A stretch of DNA of 64,000 nucleotides from a virus, in the IMG/VR virus record IMGVR_UViG_3300044981_000029, positions 1 through 64,000 of that record; one strand, written 5' to 3'. Under the pieces are notes generated by a model. The model made no database searches and was not told the origin of the DNA. It was given only the letters and a program-made list of their open reading frames with translations. Position numbers and translations under genes: made by a program. Of this stretch, positions 54,006-60,767 are shown in pieces. Within the stretch, counting starts at the first letter, position 1. Each line of letters starts with the position of its first letter.

Positions 54006-54200
54006 ATGGCGCCAAACCGACCGCTCACGATCTCGGAGGCGTTCCTCAAGTGCAATATTCCGCTTGAGCGCTTCATCGGGTATCGTTTGGACTGCGAGGT
54101 TTGCAGGCGTCCATTCCGTAGCTTTCGCGAAGAAGAAACCCATTGTGGCTGTTGTCGTCATCTGAAATGCGGCAAGGTCAATTGGCCATTGTTCGAATGA
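54006..54200 (+). CDS. Small zinc-finger-like protein, 64 aa
   Basis: ATG at 54006. FIGYRLDCEVCRRPFRSFREEETHCGCCRHLKCGKVNW with CEVC, CGCC and C. A zinc-binding small phage protein; role unknown. Confidence 0.55.
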   Translation: MAPNRPLTISEAFLKCNIPLERFIGYRLDCEVCRRPFRSFREEETHCGCCRHLKCGKVNWPLFE

Positions 54201-54234
54201 ATATTTTCGGCAGCAAAATTTAATAGGAAATTCA

Positions 54235-54462
54235 ATGATCTGGCACCCCTTCAACCGCGAGACCGCTCCAAAGGATACGCCGATCGCGATATTGTCTATT
54301 CGGCCAAGCCTGAGCACTGCAGGTGGCAAATATATTACGATGAATATTTGTTATTGGCATGAAAAGAATGAAGAATTCGTTCTCGGGATGGGCGTAGAGA
54401 CCACGATCAGTTATGATGGAACCCACTGGTGCGAGGTCTCAGACCTGGATCTGCCGAAATGA
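54235..54462 (+). CDS. Hypothetical protein, 75 aa
   Basis: MIWHPFNRETAPKDTPIAILSIRPSLSTAGGKYITMNICYWHEKNEEFVLGMGVETTISYDGTHWCEVSDLDLPK. A known phage plan (W-x-P-F-x-x-x-T-A-P-x-D). Beta-rich, function unknown. Its stop overlaps the next ATG. Confidence 0.6.
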   Translation: MIWHPFNRETAPKDTPIAILSIRPSLSTAGGKYITMNICYWHEKNEEFVLGMGVETTISYDGTHWCEVSDLDLPK

Positions 54463-54728
54463 CCATTGCCCCGCCTATTTCAGACACCAGCCGCGCCAAA
54501 ATGCACGAGGCCGATCATACTTGGCCAGAAAGCGTGAAGATCCAACTGCTCTGGCGCGATTCGGCCGGACGTGCCAAAGTCGCCACTCACGTCATCTCGG
54601 CAGATGCTTTCTTCGGCAGAGGTGCTTACGGCGCCCCGCTCAGCGGCGAGGCTCTGATCCAGACCATTGAGCGCATGCGCCGCGCCGGCCCGCCCAAGAT
54701 CGTGCGCAGGGGGAAACAGCAATCATGA
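54459..54728 (+). CDS. Hypothetical protein, 89 aa
   Basis: ATG at 54459. MTIAPPISDTSRAKMHEADHTWPESVKIQLLWRDSAGRAKVATHVISADAFFGRGAYGAPLSGEALIQTIERMRRAGPPKIVRRGKQQS. The RDSAGRAKVATHVISADAFFG core and GAPLSGEALIQTIERMRRAGPP are a conserved small phage protein. Coupled to both neighbours. Confidence 0.6.
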   Translation: MTIAPPISDTSRAKMHEADHTWPESVKIQLLWRDSAGRAKVATHVISADAFFGRGAYGAPLSGEALIQTIERMRRAGPPKIVRRGKQQS

Positions 54729-54928
54729 CCGTAGAAGATTTAATTGTCGTCCTACAAACTTATCCGCAGCATCTGCCTGTCGCGCAGGTCATGTACAGCG
54801 AGTATTGTTTATTGGAGGCGCACAAAATTGAGATCAAATCTCTATGCAAACCGCGCGATGATGGCTGGATACAAATCACGCGGTACGATATGCCAACCCA
54901 ACAATATCTGGTGTTTCCAGGCAATTAG
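54725..54928 (+). CDS. Hypothetical protein, 67 aa
   Basis: MTVEDLIVVLQTYPQHLPVAQVMYSEYCLLEAHKIEIKSLCKPRDDGWIQITRYDMPTQQYLVFPGN. Recurring small phage protein with a beta-rich C-terminus. ATGA overlap with the previous gene. Confidence 0.55.
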   Translation: MTVEDLIVVLQTYPQHLPVAQVMYSEYCLLEAHKIEIKSLCKPRDDGWIQITRYDMPTQQYLVFPGN

Positions 54929-54960
54929 CCGCAGAGGCGATAGGCAGCAAGGTGATTGAT

Positions 54961-55188
54961 ATGCAGGTATACTACGACCAGTACAACGTCATTTGCTGTG
55001 GAGACGACGCAGACCTAGGAATTGCGGACGCCCCGAATATTGTGCAGATCGCAGTAAGTCCCAACCTTGGTATAGAATTCCCAAAAATTGACGTGACAGA
55101 TCAAGAGTATGCTGAATTTCTCGCTGTCAAGAAGCGTTTTTGGGAGCTTGCGAATGCATTCCAAGACCGCATTCCAGATCCGGCCTGA
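54961..55188 (+). CDS. Hypothetical protein, 75 aa
   Basis: ATG at 54961, nine bases after AAGG; an upstream GTG at 54952 is also in frame. MQVYYDQYNVICCGDDADLGIADAPNIVQIAVSPNLGIEFPKIDVTDQEYAEFLAVKKRFWELANAF. Last gene before the packaging cluster; function unknown. Confidence 0.5.
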   Translation: MQVYYDQYNVICCGDDADLGIADAPNIVQIAVSPNLGIEFPKIDVTDQEYAEFLAVKKRFWELANAFQDRIPDPA

Positions 55189-55198
55189 AAGGCCATGA

Positions 55199-55753
55199 AT
55201 GCCTGCTCTCAAAAAGGTAAAATACGAAGTGTTTGCCCAAGAGATCGCCAAGGGACGATCCGCCCTTGATGCTTACGCCATAGCTGGGTACCGGCCCTCA
55301 CCATCTGCCGCAGGGAACCTACGAAAGAAAACCGAAATAATGTTACGCGTCAGTGAGTTAATGTCTGAACGCGAGCAGATACACGCCCAATCGACCGCAG
55401 AGGCCATCCAGAGCGCGGCGCTGACCAAGACGTGGGTGATCACGCACTTGATGGAGAACGCGCTCACGTGCCTCGGTAAGATGCCTGTGAAGGTTTCGCT
55501 GGAGGGCGGCGGCGTGCTTGAGACCTACGAGCGCAATCCGCCGGCCGCGAACAAGGCTTTGGAACTGCTGGGCCGTGAAATAGGCATGTTCATTGAGCGC
55601 GTCGAAGTCGGCGACCCTGGCGAGTTTGCCCGCATGACGGATGACGAGCTGACAGCGCAGTTGATTGAGACGGCCGAGAAGCTTGAGATCGAGCCCAGCG
55701 CACTGGAGCACCTGCGGATCACGTACCAGCCGAAGGATGAGGACGAGGCGTAA
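55199..55753 (+). CDS. terS: Small terminase subunit
   Basis: 184 aa. YEVFAQEIAKGRSALDAYAIAGYRPSPSAAGNLRKKTEIMLRVSELMSERE is the helix-turn-helix N-terminal DNA-recognition domain of Terminase_2-type small subunits, with A-G-Y-x-x-x-x-x-x-A-x-x-L-x-x-x-x-V. A long helical body and an acidic C-terminus (DDELTAQLIETAEKL ... QPKDEDEA) follow. It would recognise the packaging site and recruit the large subunit at 57081. Confidence 0.8.
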   Translation: MPALKKVKYEVFAQEIAKGRSALDAYAIAGYRPSPSAAGNLRKKTEIMLRVSELMSEREQIHAQSTAEAIQSAALTKTWVITHLMENALTCLGKMPVKVSLEGGGVLETYERNPPAANKALELLGREIGMFIERVEVGDPGEFARMTDDELTAQLIETAEKLEIEPSALEHLRITYQPKDEDEA

Positions 55754-55794
55754 TAGGGGTAGACACTACGCGCGTGATGGGGTAGCTTCTACGT

Positions 55795-56037
55795 ATGACA
55801 CGTACCGAACTTCACCAACTCGGCTGCCGGCTACGGGCTCTCGGCTCCACTCGGGGCGATTGGCTGGACTACATCGATGGCACCTTGCCGCTGTTGACCA
55901 TGGTGCCGCCAGTGATGATAGCGCCCAAGGCTGAACTGGCTCGTCCAACCCTTGAGTGTCTGACGTGCACTGATCGCCGCAGGAAGAAGGCCAAGGCACA
56001 GAAGAACTGGCGCCAGCGCGCGAAGGAGCAGAAATGA
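55795..56037 (+). CDS. Hypothetical protein, 80 aa
   Basis: MTRTELHQLGCRLRALGSTRGDWLDYIDGTLPLLTMVPPVMIAPKAELARPTLECLTCTDRRRKKAKAQKNWRQRAKEQK. N-terminal helix, C-terminal basic part with CLTC. Between terminase subunits, so possibly packaging-related, but no motif supports this. A near-repeat of ggggtag at 55755/55781 lies just upstream. Confidence 0.5.
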   Translation: MTRTELHQLGCRLRALGSTRGDWLDYIDGTLPLLTMVPPVMIAPKAELARPTLECLTCTDRRRKKAKAQKNWRQRAKEQK

Positions 56038-56114
56038 CCCTACTCTTCCTGATCGGCATCTGCATTGCGATATCGGCGCTCGTCGAGGCGCTGTTTCAAC
56101 TGGAGGACTTTTGA
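56034..56114 (+). CDS. Tiny membrane peptide, 26 aa
   Basis: MTLLFLIGICIAISALVEALFQLEDF. Almost wholly hydrophobic. ATGA overlap at the start and TGATG at the end support translation. Function unknown. Confidence 0.45.
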   Translation: MTLLFLIGICIAISALVEALFQLEDF

Positions 56115-56377
56115 TGTTGATTCGTGCTGTGATGATTGCCTGCTTGTTCTCGACTGCAGCTTACGCCGATGACGCACAGAAACCGCCAGATCCAGCCCCG
56201 GTAGTCGCTCCTCCAATCACCGAATGGTACCTCAAGTTCGACCAGCCGATGCTCAACGCGTTGTCGGCATGCATACCAGAGATGCCGAAGAAGATCGCAG
56301 ATCCATTCCTGACGACACTGCAAGGCCAGATCAACGGTCAGGCTGCTATCATTGCAGCGATGAAGGCCAAGCCATGA
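56114..56377 (+). CDS. Small secreted protein, 87 aa
   Basis: ATG at 56114, coupled to the membrane peptide. Signal peptide MLIRAVMIACLFSTAAYA, then a mature part PPDPAPVVAPPITEWYLKFDQPMLNALSACIPEMPKKIADPFLTTLQGQINGQAAIIAAMKAKP. Possibly a periplasmic protein near the packaging genes; role unknown. Confidence 0.5.
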   Translation: MLIRAVMIACLFSTAAYADDAQKPPDPAPVVAPPITEWYLKFDQPMLNALSACIPEMPKKIADPFLTTLQGQINGQAAIIAAMKAKP

Positions 56378-56688
56378 AGCGCCAATACGACGTCATCGGC
56401 TTTGATCAATACGGCAACCGGAAGATTGAGACCATCACGATTGAACATGTGCCGTGGTATCAGCGCGTCATTCGCAGAATCGGATGGATGCTTGTCTTTG
56501 GCCGGTGGAAGCGCGTCTCTGGGATCAAGATCGAACTTCCGCAACGACGACGGCGCCACATTAACTTACATTGCGGTAGCGCATATCGTGGCTATCAAGC
56601 CATTCGAGAACTGGACTGCGATCGAGGTCACGACGGGATGGAATTACACGGTAAAAGAAACCACAGAGCAGATCCTTGCCATGCCTGA
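56374..56688 (+). CDS. Hypothetical protein, 105 aa, C-terminus possibly shifted
   Basis: Start overlaps the previous stop. The first ~58 residues (MKRQYDVIGFDQYGNRKIETITIEHVPWYQRVIRRIGWMLVFGRWKRVSGIKIELPQ) match a recurrent small phage protein that usually ends about here. The remaining 47 residues are atypical and overlap another reading frame, which suggests a frame change near 56545-56560. Confidence 0.45.
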   Translation: MKRQYDVIGFDQYGNRKIETITIEHVPWYQRVIRRIGWMLVFGRWKRVSGIKIELPQRRRRHINLHCGSAYRGYQAIRELDCDRGHDGMELHGKRNHRADPCHA

Positions 56689-56776
56689 GATGGTGTATGC
56701 GATGTGTCCGGCGATGGTGGTAAATCAGCAGCCGCTTAATCCGTCTCTTATAGCTGGTGACTACCGCTTGCGATGA
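56588..56776 (+). CDS. Hypothetical protein with uncertain start, 62 aa
   Basis: GTG at 56588 is the best in-frame start after the 56374 gene's normal C-terminus, with a weak ribosome-binding site. The frame upstream (NDDGATLTYIAVAHIVAIKPFENWTAIEVTTGWNYTVKETTEQILAMPEMVYAM) looks coding, so the true start may be lost. It overlaps the 56374 gene by 101 bases. Confidence 0.4.
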   Translation: MAIKPFENWTAIEVTTGWNYTVKETTEQILAMPEMVYAMCPAMVVNQQPLNPSLIAGDYRLR

Positions 56777-57084
56777 ACCACCCAATCCCCCGCGCCGGCA
56801 TAGAGGACAAAATGAACGATCAAGCGCCAACGCTCTCATACCCATTCGGGCGCGATGTTAATACCCTCGTGGTGTGCATGAATGAGGATCATCGCCGACA
56901 CGCCATCAAGAATTGTGGCATCAAGGCGCGGTACGAAACCATTGGCAGCGCTTTGTGCGGATGCCGGTATAACCACGTTGTTGTGCTCCGAACGGATCAG
57001 CCGTTTTCTGATGTGGAACGGCGCATCATTCGAGAGGACTTACCCACCAAACTCAGCCTTGGTGGTAAGTTGTATATTTGGTGA
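56773..57084 (+). CDS. Hypothetical protein preceded by a copy of the terminase start, 103 aa
   Basis: ATG at 56773 (ATGA with the previous gene). The first residues MNHPIPRAGIED closely match MNRPIPRSDIER at the start of the large terminase, 308 bases downstream. A second start at 56812 (GAGG five bases upstream) would omit this part. Main body: LVVCMNEDHRRHAIKNCGIKARYETIGSALCGCRYNHVVVLRTDQPFSDVERRIIREDLPTKLSLGGKLYIW. Looks like an inserted gene using a duplicated start. Confidence 0.55.
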   Translation: MNHPIPRAGIEDKMNDQAPTLSYPFGRDVNTLVVCMNEDHRRHAIKNCGIKARYETIGSALCGCRYNHVVVLRTDQPFSDVERRIIREDLPTKLSLGGKLYIW

Positions 57085-58808
57085 ACCGGCCGATACCAAG
57101 ATCCGACATAGAGCGTTTCTCAGTCCTCATGGCAGAGAAACGCCGACGCATTGCCAAGGCTGAGCACCAGACGCGCGGCTATCGCGATGATGATGGTGTG
57201 TGGCAAGGCGGGCTCCTGTCGTTCGTGCGATACTTCTGGCATGTGCTGGAGCCGGGCACACCGTTCGTGGACGGCTGGGTGCTGGAGGCAATCTGTGAGC
57301 ACCTCGAAGCGGTCACTTACGGCGAGATCACCAATCTGCTGATCAATGTGTTCCCCGGCGCCATGAAGTCGCTGCTGACCAATGTATTCTGGCCGGCGTG
57401 GGAATGGGGACCGATGGAACTCACGCACATCCGTTATGTGACGTTCAGTTACAGCAGCTCCAACACCGAGCGCGACAACCAGCGATTTGGCGATCTGATC
57501 ACGTCGCCCGACTATCAGGCGATGTACGTTGCGGTCGTGGTGCGCCAATGCGGTATGACGATGGTATCGAACCGCAAGCACGGCTGGAAGCTGGCGAGTT
57601 CGGTCACAGGATCGGTCACGGGCAAGCGCGGCAATAGAGCAATCTGCGACGATCTCAACAACGTCAAAGAGTCCGAATCCAAAACAGTGATGGATGAAAC
57701 CAACCGCTGGTTTCGGGAATCGCTATCGTCACGCCTCAACAACATGGAGACCGATGCGAAGGTCGTAATAGCGCAGCGCGTCGGCGAAAATGATGTGTCC
57801 GGAGAGATTCTAAGGTTAGGACTGCCGTACACCCATCTATGTATAAAAATGGAATTTGATTGGTACAGTTCCACCAACCAAGAAACTGGAGAGCCGTACA
57901 CCACAGAGATCGGATGGGTTGATCCGCGATGGCGTCCAACTCCGGAGGAGTGCGAAGGTGAACTTGCGTGGCCCGAGAGATTCAGCGAGAAGTCGGTCAA
58001 GTCACTCAAGATTGAACTTGGCCCGTTCGCAACCGCTTCGCAATTGCAACAGACCCCAGAGGCGCGCGGCGGCGGCTTGATCAAGCGCGAGTGGTGGTTG
58101 CCTGCCGAGCAATACATGACAGGTCGCAAGTTTCCGCCGTTTGAGTATGTGTTCGGATCGCTTGACGGCGCGTTCACCGAGGACGAGAAGAACGATCCAT
58201 CAGCGCTGACCATGTGGGGCGTGTTCCAGAATGAGCATGGGCGCAACCGGGCGATGCTGATTCACGGCTGGGCAAAGCGGCTGGAGATTTCAGGGCCGCT
58301 AATGGAGATCGAACCAAACGAGCACGAATCGATGTTCCGCCGCCGCTGCATGCCGTTTTGGGGATTGACCGAATGGGTTGCGGATACCTGCAACCGGTTC
58401 AAGGCTGACAAGTTGTTGATCGAGAACAAGGCGTCTGGCATTTCTGCCGCGCAGTCGCTACGTAATTCGCACAGTCGGCAGGGCTGGACCGTGCAGCTCG
58501 TTGAGCCAAAAGGCGATAAATATGCACGCGGCATGGCAGTTGTGCCTTCCTTTTCACAAGGGATGATCTATGCTCCTGATGTTGAGGAATTTGCTTGGGC
58601 CGGCGAGGTGATCGATAATTGCGCTATATTCCCGTTCGGCGCGCATGATGATCTGTATGATTCCGCAATGCAGGCCATCAAGCATTTGCGCGATACCGGG
58701 CTGATCCGATCTGATGAGGAGCGGCGCGCGGAGGAGTTGGACGCGGTACGGCACAAGGGCGCGCCGAAGAGGCCGCGATATCCGGGGTTTGCGAGGAGAA
58801 GCGCTTGA
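57081..58808 (+). CDS. terL: Large terminase subunit
   Basis: 575 aa. GTG start overlapping the previous stop. A P-loop variant NVFPGAMKSLL (residues about 88-98), Walker B-like RAICDDLNN (about 187-195) and a C-terminal nuclease part beginning with FGSLDGAF (acidic residue for metal) fit the two-domain large terminase (ATPase then nuclease). It translocates DNA into the portal. The start is duplicated before the previous gene. Confidence 0.85.
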   Translation: MNRPIPRSDIERFSVLMAEKRRRIAKAEHQTRGYRDDDGVWQGGLLSFVRYFWHVLEPGTPFVDGWVLEAICEHLEAVTYGEITNLLINVFPGAMKSLLTNVFWPAWEWGPMELTHIRYVTFSYSSSNTERDNQRFGDLITSPDYQAMYVAVVVRQCGMTMVSNRKHGWKLASSVTGSVTGKRGNRAICDDLNNVKESESKTVMDETNRWFRESLSSRLNNMETDAKVVIAQRVGENDVSGEILRLGLPYTHLCIKMEFDWYSSTNQETGEPYTTEIGWVDPRWRPTPEECEGELAWPERFSEKSVKSLKIELGPFATASQLQQTPEARGGGLIKREWWLPAEQYMTGRKFPPFEYVFGSLDGAFTEDEKNDPSALTMWGVFQNEHGRNRAMLIHGWAKRLEISGPLMEIEPNEHESMFRRRCMPFWGLTEWVADTCNRFKADKLLIENKASGISAAQSLRNSHSRQGWTVQLVEPKGDKYARGMAVVPSFSQGMIYAPDVEEFAWAGEVIDNCAIFPFGAHDDLYDSAMQAIKHLRDTGLIRSDEERRAEELDAVRHKGAPKRPRYPGFARRSA

Positions 58809-59005
58809 CTACCGAGAATTATACCGGAGCATCGCTGGCTATCAATCAGTACGGGTTGAACTACAAGGATCTGGCGTCGAAAGAAAGAGCCCGCGGCAAA
58901 TTCGAGCACATGAAGCTTTACCGCACTATTGAAGACAGTGCGCTTGTTCTGCAGTACGATGCGCGCGATGACCACTTCGAGGTTTATCACTGGAGGTACG
59001 AATGA
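58805..59005 (+). CDS. Hypothetical protein, 66 aa
   Basis: TTG start overlapping the terminase stop. MTTENYTGASLAINQYGLNYKDLASKERARGKFEHMKLYRTIEDSALVLQYDARDDHFEVYHWRYE. Small, helical then beta. Overlaps the next gene. Not recognised. Confidence 0.55.
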   Translation: MTTENYTGASLAINQYGLNYKDLASKERARGKFEHMKLYRTIEDSALVLQYDARDDHFEVYHWRYE

Positions 59006-59694
59006 CTGAGGCACTGGACATCACGAGGAAGCTGGAGATTTTGGCGAACCTGAAATTGGGGGATGAGATGCCAAGTGAACTTGGTCCCATAACCGGTAAC
59101 TGGATGTCCGGCATCTGTGCCGAGGCGCTGGCTGAGATTTACCAATTGCGCGGCAAGTTGATGAGTGCCGATGCAGCGTTGATGACATCGAACGTTCCGA
59201 ATGATTGGGTGAGGCGCTCGGGATATGCCATGGCATCGCTCCCGATCGACAATTTCCGCGCTCACGTCCAAACCCCGCAGACCATCGAATGGTCTGTGGC
59301 GCAAGATCCCACGTCGTTCGAGCCTGCTGCTGGAGTCTACACGCATGCGATACTAGACAGCATGCGCGTGACGTCAGAGCGTATTGCCGCAGAAGCTCTG
59401 AACAAAGGCGCGCCGGTAGTCAACTGTATTGGCGACAACTGGCGCGATGTGGTGCGCGCGGGCACGGTGGAGTGCGATACGCTGCCTACCGATTCTGAAC
59501 AGCGCAAGGTCTACGACGAAGGCTTGAAGCTGTTAGGATTGCCGGTTTCAGAGAGCGGCGGCACGGCGGATGCTCAATTGCCAGGACTCACCGCCACAAT
59601 GATCATTATGGACGATCCGCACGAACCGCCTACTGAGACCCCAGTTGAACCATGGGGCAGCCCATTTGCGATGGACACGAGGAACTGGAAATGA
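59002..59694 (+). CDS. Hypothetical protein, 230 aa
   Basis: Overlaps upstream by ATGA. MTEALDITRKLEILANLKLGDEMPSELGPITGNWMSGICAEALAEIYQLRGKLMSADAALMTSNVPNDWVRRSG. The middle (IDNFRAHVQTPQTIEWSVAQDPTSFEPAAGVYTHAILDSMRVTSERIAAEAL) is unlike known packaging proteins. C-terminus acidic/Pro-rich. Between terminase and portal genes; function unknown. Confidence 0.55.
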   Translation: MTEALDITRKLEILANLKLGDEMPSELGPITGNWMSGICAEALAEIYQLRGKLMSADAALMTSNVPNDWVRRSGYAMASLPIDNFRAHVQTPQTIEWSVAQDPTSFEPAAGVYTHAILDSMRVTSERIAAEALNKGAPVVNCIGDNWRDVVRAGTVECDTLPTDSEQRKVYDEGLKLLGLPVSESGGTADAQLPGLTATMIIMDDPHEPPTETPVEPWGSPFAMDTRNWK

Positions 59695-59990
59695 AGCCCG
59701 ATGTGATTGAACGTCTCCGCGCAACCCTCATTATGCGACCCGGCACCGCCGATTCGGACGTCAATGTGCTGGCTATTCCGGTTAGCGTACCTTGGGGCGA
59801 TGTGGAGGACGCAATCAAGGAGATTGAGCGCCTTCGCGCCACTCTTCGCCTGTGCGTGCGCGGTCCGAACGCCGTCCAAATTGCTAAGGGTGAGCTGATC
59901 GGGTTATGCCTGAACGATGGCCCCAGCTACGCCGATATCCGGCGCGACGCCAAGCTCACGCCGTCCATCGAACCCGGAGAGCCCTCTTGA
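59691..59990 (+). CDS. Hypothetical protein, 99 aa
   Basis: ATG at 59691, ATGA overlap. MKPDVIERLRATLIMRPGTADSDVNVLAIPVSVPWGDVEDAIKEIERLRATLRLCVRGPNAVQIAKGELIGLCLNDGPSYADIRRDAKL. Mixed helical and beta; not recognised. The stop overlaps the next TTG start. Confidence 0.5.
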   Translation: MKPDVIERLRATLIMRPGTADSDVNVLAIPVSVPWGDVEDAIKEIERLRATLRLCVRGPNAVQIAKGELIGLCLNDGPSYADIRRDAKLTPSIEPGEPS

Positions 59991-60244
59991 AAAAGCCCCA
60001 CATCATCACCGGCAGCGGCCCGCTGATCACGCCGCGCATGATGCCCTCCGGCGGCGACGAATGCGTATCGCTGCTGGAGGACATGCTCGCCAGCGCCAGA
60101 AAGGGCGAAATGTCATGGCTCATCGTGGTGGCTGGCGGCCCGCATGACTTCGGCAGCGCCTTCGCCGGCAACAACGCGGCACAGATGAACCTGGGGCTAG
60201 ACGTGGCCAAGGCGGACATCATTTCGAGGGTGAAGGCGCGGTGA
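59987..60244 (+). CDS. Hypothetical protein, 85 aa
   Basis: TTG start overlapping the upstream stop (TTGA). MKKPHIITGSGPLITPRMMPSGGDECVSLLEDMLASARKGEMSWLIVVAGGPHDFGSAFAGNNAAQMNLGLDVAKADIISRVKAR. The GPDxx-AGxNAAQLNMGLD-like C-terminus is a recurring motif of a phage protein of unknown role. Confidence 0.6.
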   Translation: MKKPHIITGSGPLITPRMMPSGGDECVSLLEDMLASARKGEMSWLIVVAGGPHDFGSAFAGNNAAQMNLGLDVAKADIISRVKAR

Positions 60245-60516
60245 AGTATCGACCTCATCGAGGATCTCTTGCTGAATCAATGGCCAGAGTCATTGAAATT
60301 AACGGTATCGATGAACTGATTGCCGCAATGATGCGTGGACTTGACTGTTACCCGAAGAGCAGGCGTCCGACACGAAACAATGTTACCGTAGAGCCATACA
60401 GTTTCGACAAGAGAATTAACTGGAATACCCACATCGTTTGCGTAAATGGGGACGCATGGGGCTTTACGGATGGACCTCTGTGTGACCCGCCATTTTGGCC
60501 TAGGCTCCAAGCCTGA
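60241..60516 (+). CDS. Hypothetical protein, 91 aa
   Basis: GTG start overlapping the previous stop. MKYRPHRGSLAESMARVIEINGIDELIAAMMRGLDCYPKSRRPTRNNVTVEPYSFDKRINWNTHIVCVNGDAWGFTDGPL. This is a widespread phage and alphaproteobacterial early protein plan (YRPHRGSL-ESM ... V-V-x-YGFDxRIxWDTHIVxVxGxAxGFTDGP). Role unknown. Confidence 0.65.
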   Translation: MKYRPHRGSLAESMARVIEINGIDELIAAMMRGLDCYPKSRRPTRNNVTVEPYSFDKRINWNTHIVCVNGDAWGFTDGPLCDPPFWPRLQA

Positions 60517-60614
60517 CCGTTGCCGGTTATCCGATCGGGCGCACATCCCTGTGGTGGTCATGGCGGTTTCTATGGTAATCATCGGCGTTGGTTACCTCTT
60601 TTGGGGATGAAATC

Positions 60615-60767
60615 ATGGGTTTGGTTCTTTACTGCCCGACAAAGGATGAGCGCGAATATGTTGACGACGTGATCGCGCGGGAAGCCCGCCAAGCCAATGA
60701 AAAGGCTGAGCGGGAAGAGGCCGAAAGAGGCTTTATCGCACTAAGATCCGTAGCTCGCGGTCGATAG
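60615..60767 (+). CDS. Short helical protein, 50 aa
   Basis: ATG at 60615. MGLVLYCPTKDEREYVDDVIAREARQANEKAEREEAERGFIALRSVARGR. Strongly helical. Its stop is directly followed by the portal ATG. The 98-base gap before it (60517-60614) may hold a 19-residue hydrophobic frame (GTG 60551) of low certainty. Confidence 0.5.
   Translation: MGLVLYCPTKDEREYVDDVIAREARQANEKAEREEAERGFIALRSVARGR

Noticed and set aside
60551-60610. A 19-codon hydrophobic frame between two packaging genes
   Set aside because: Too short and without a good ribosome-binding site to list as a gene.
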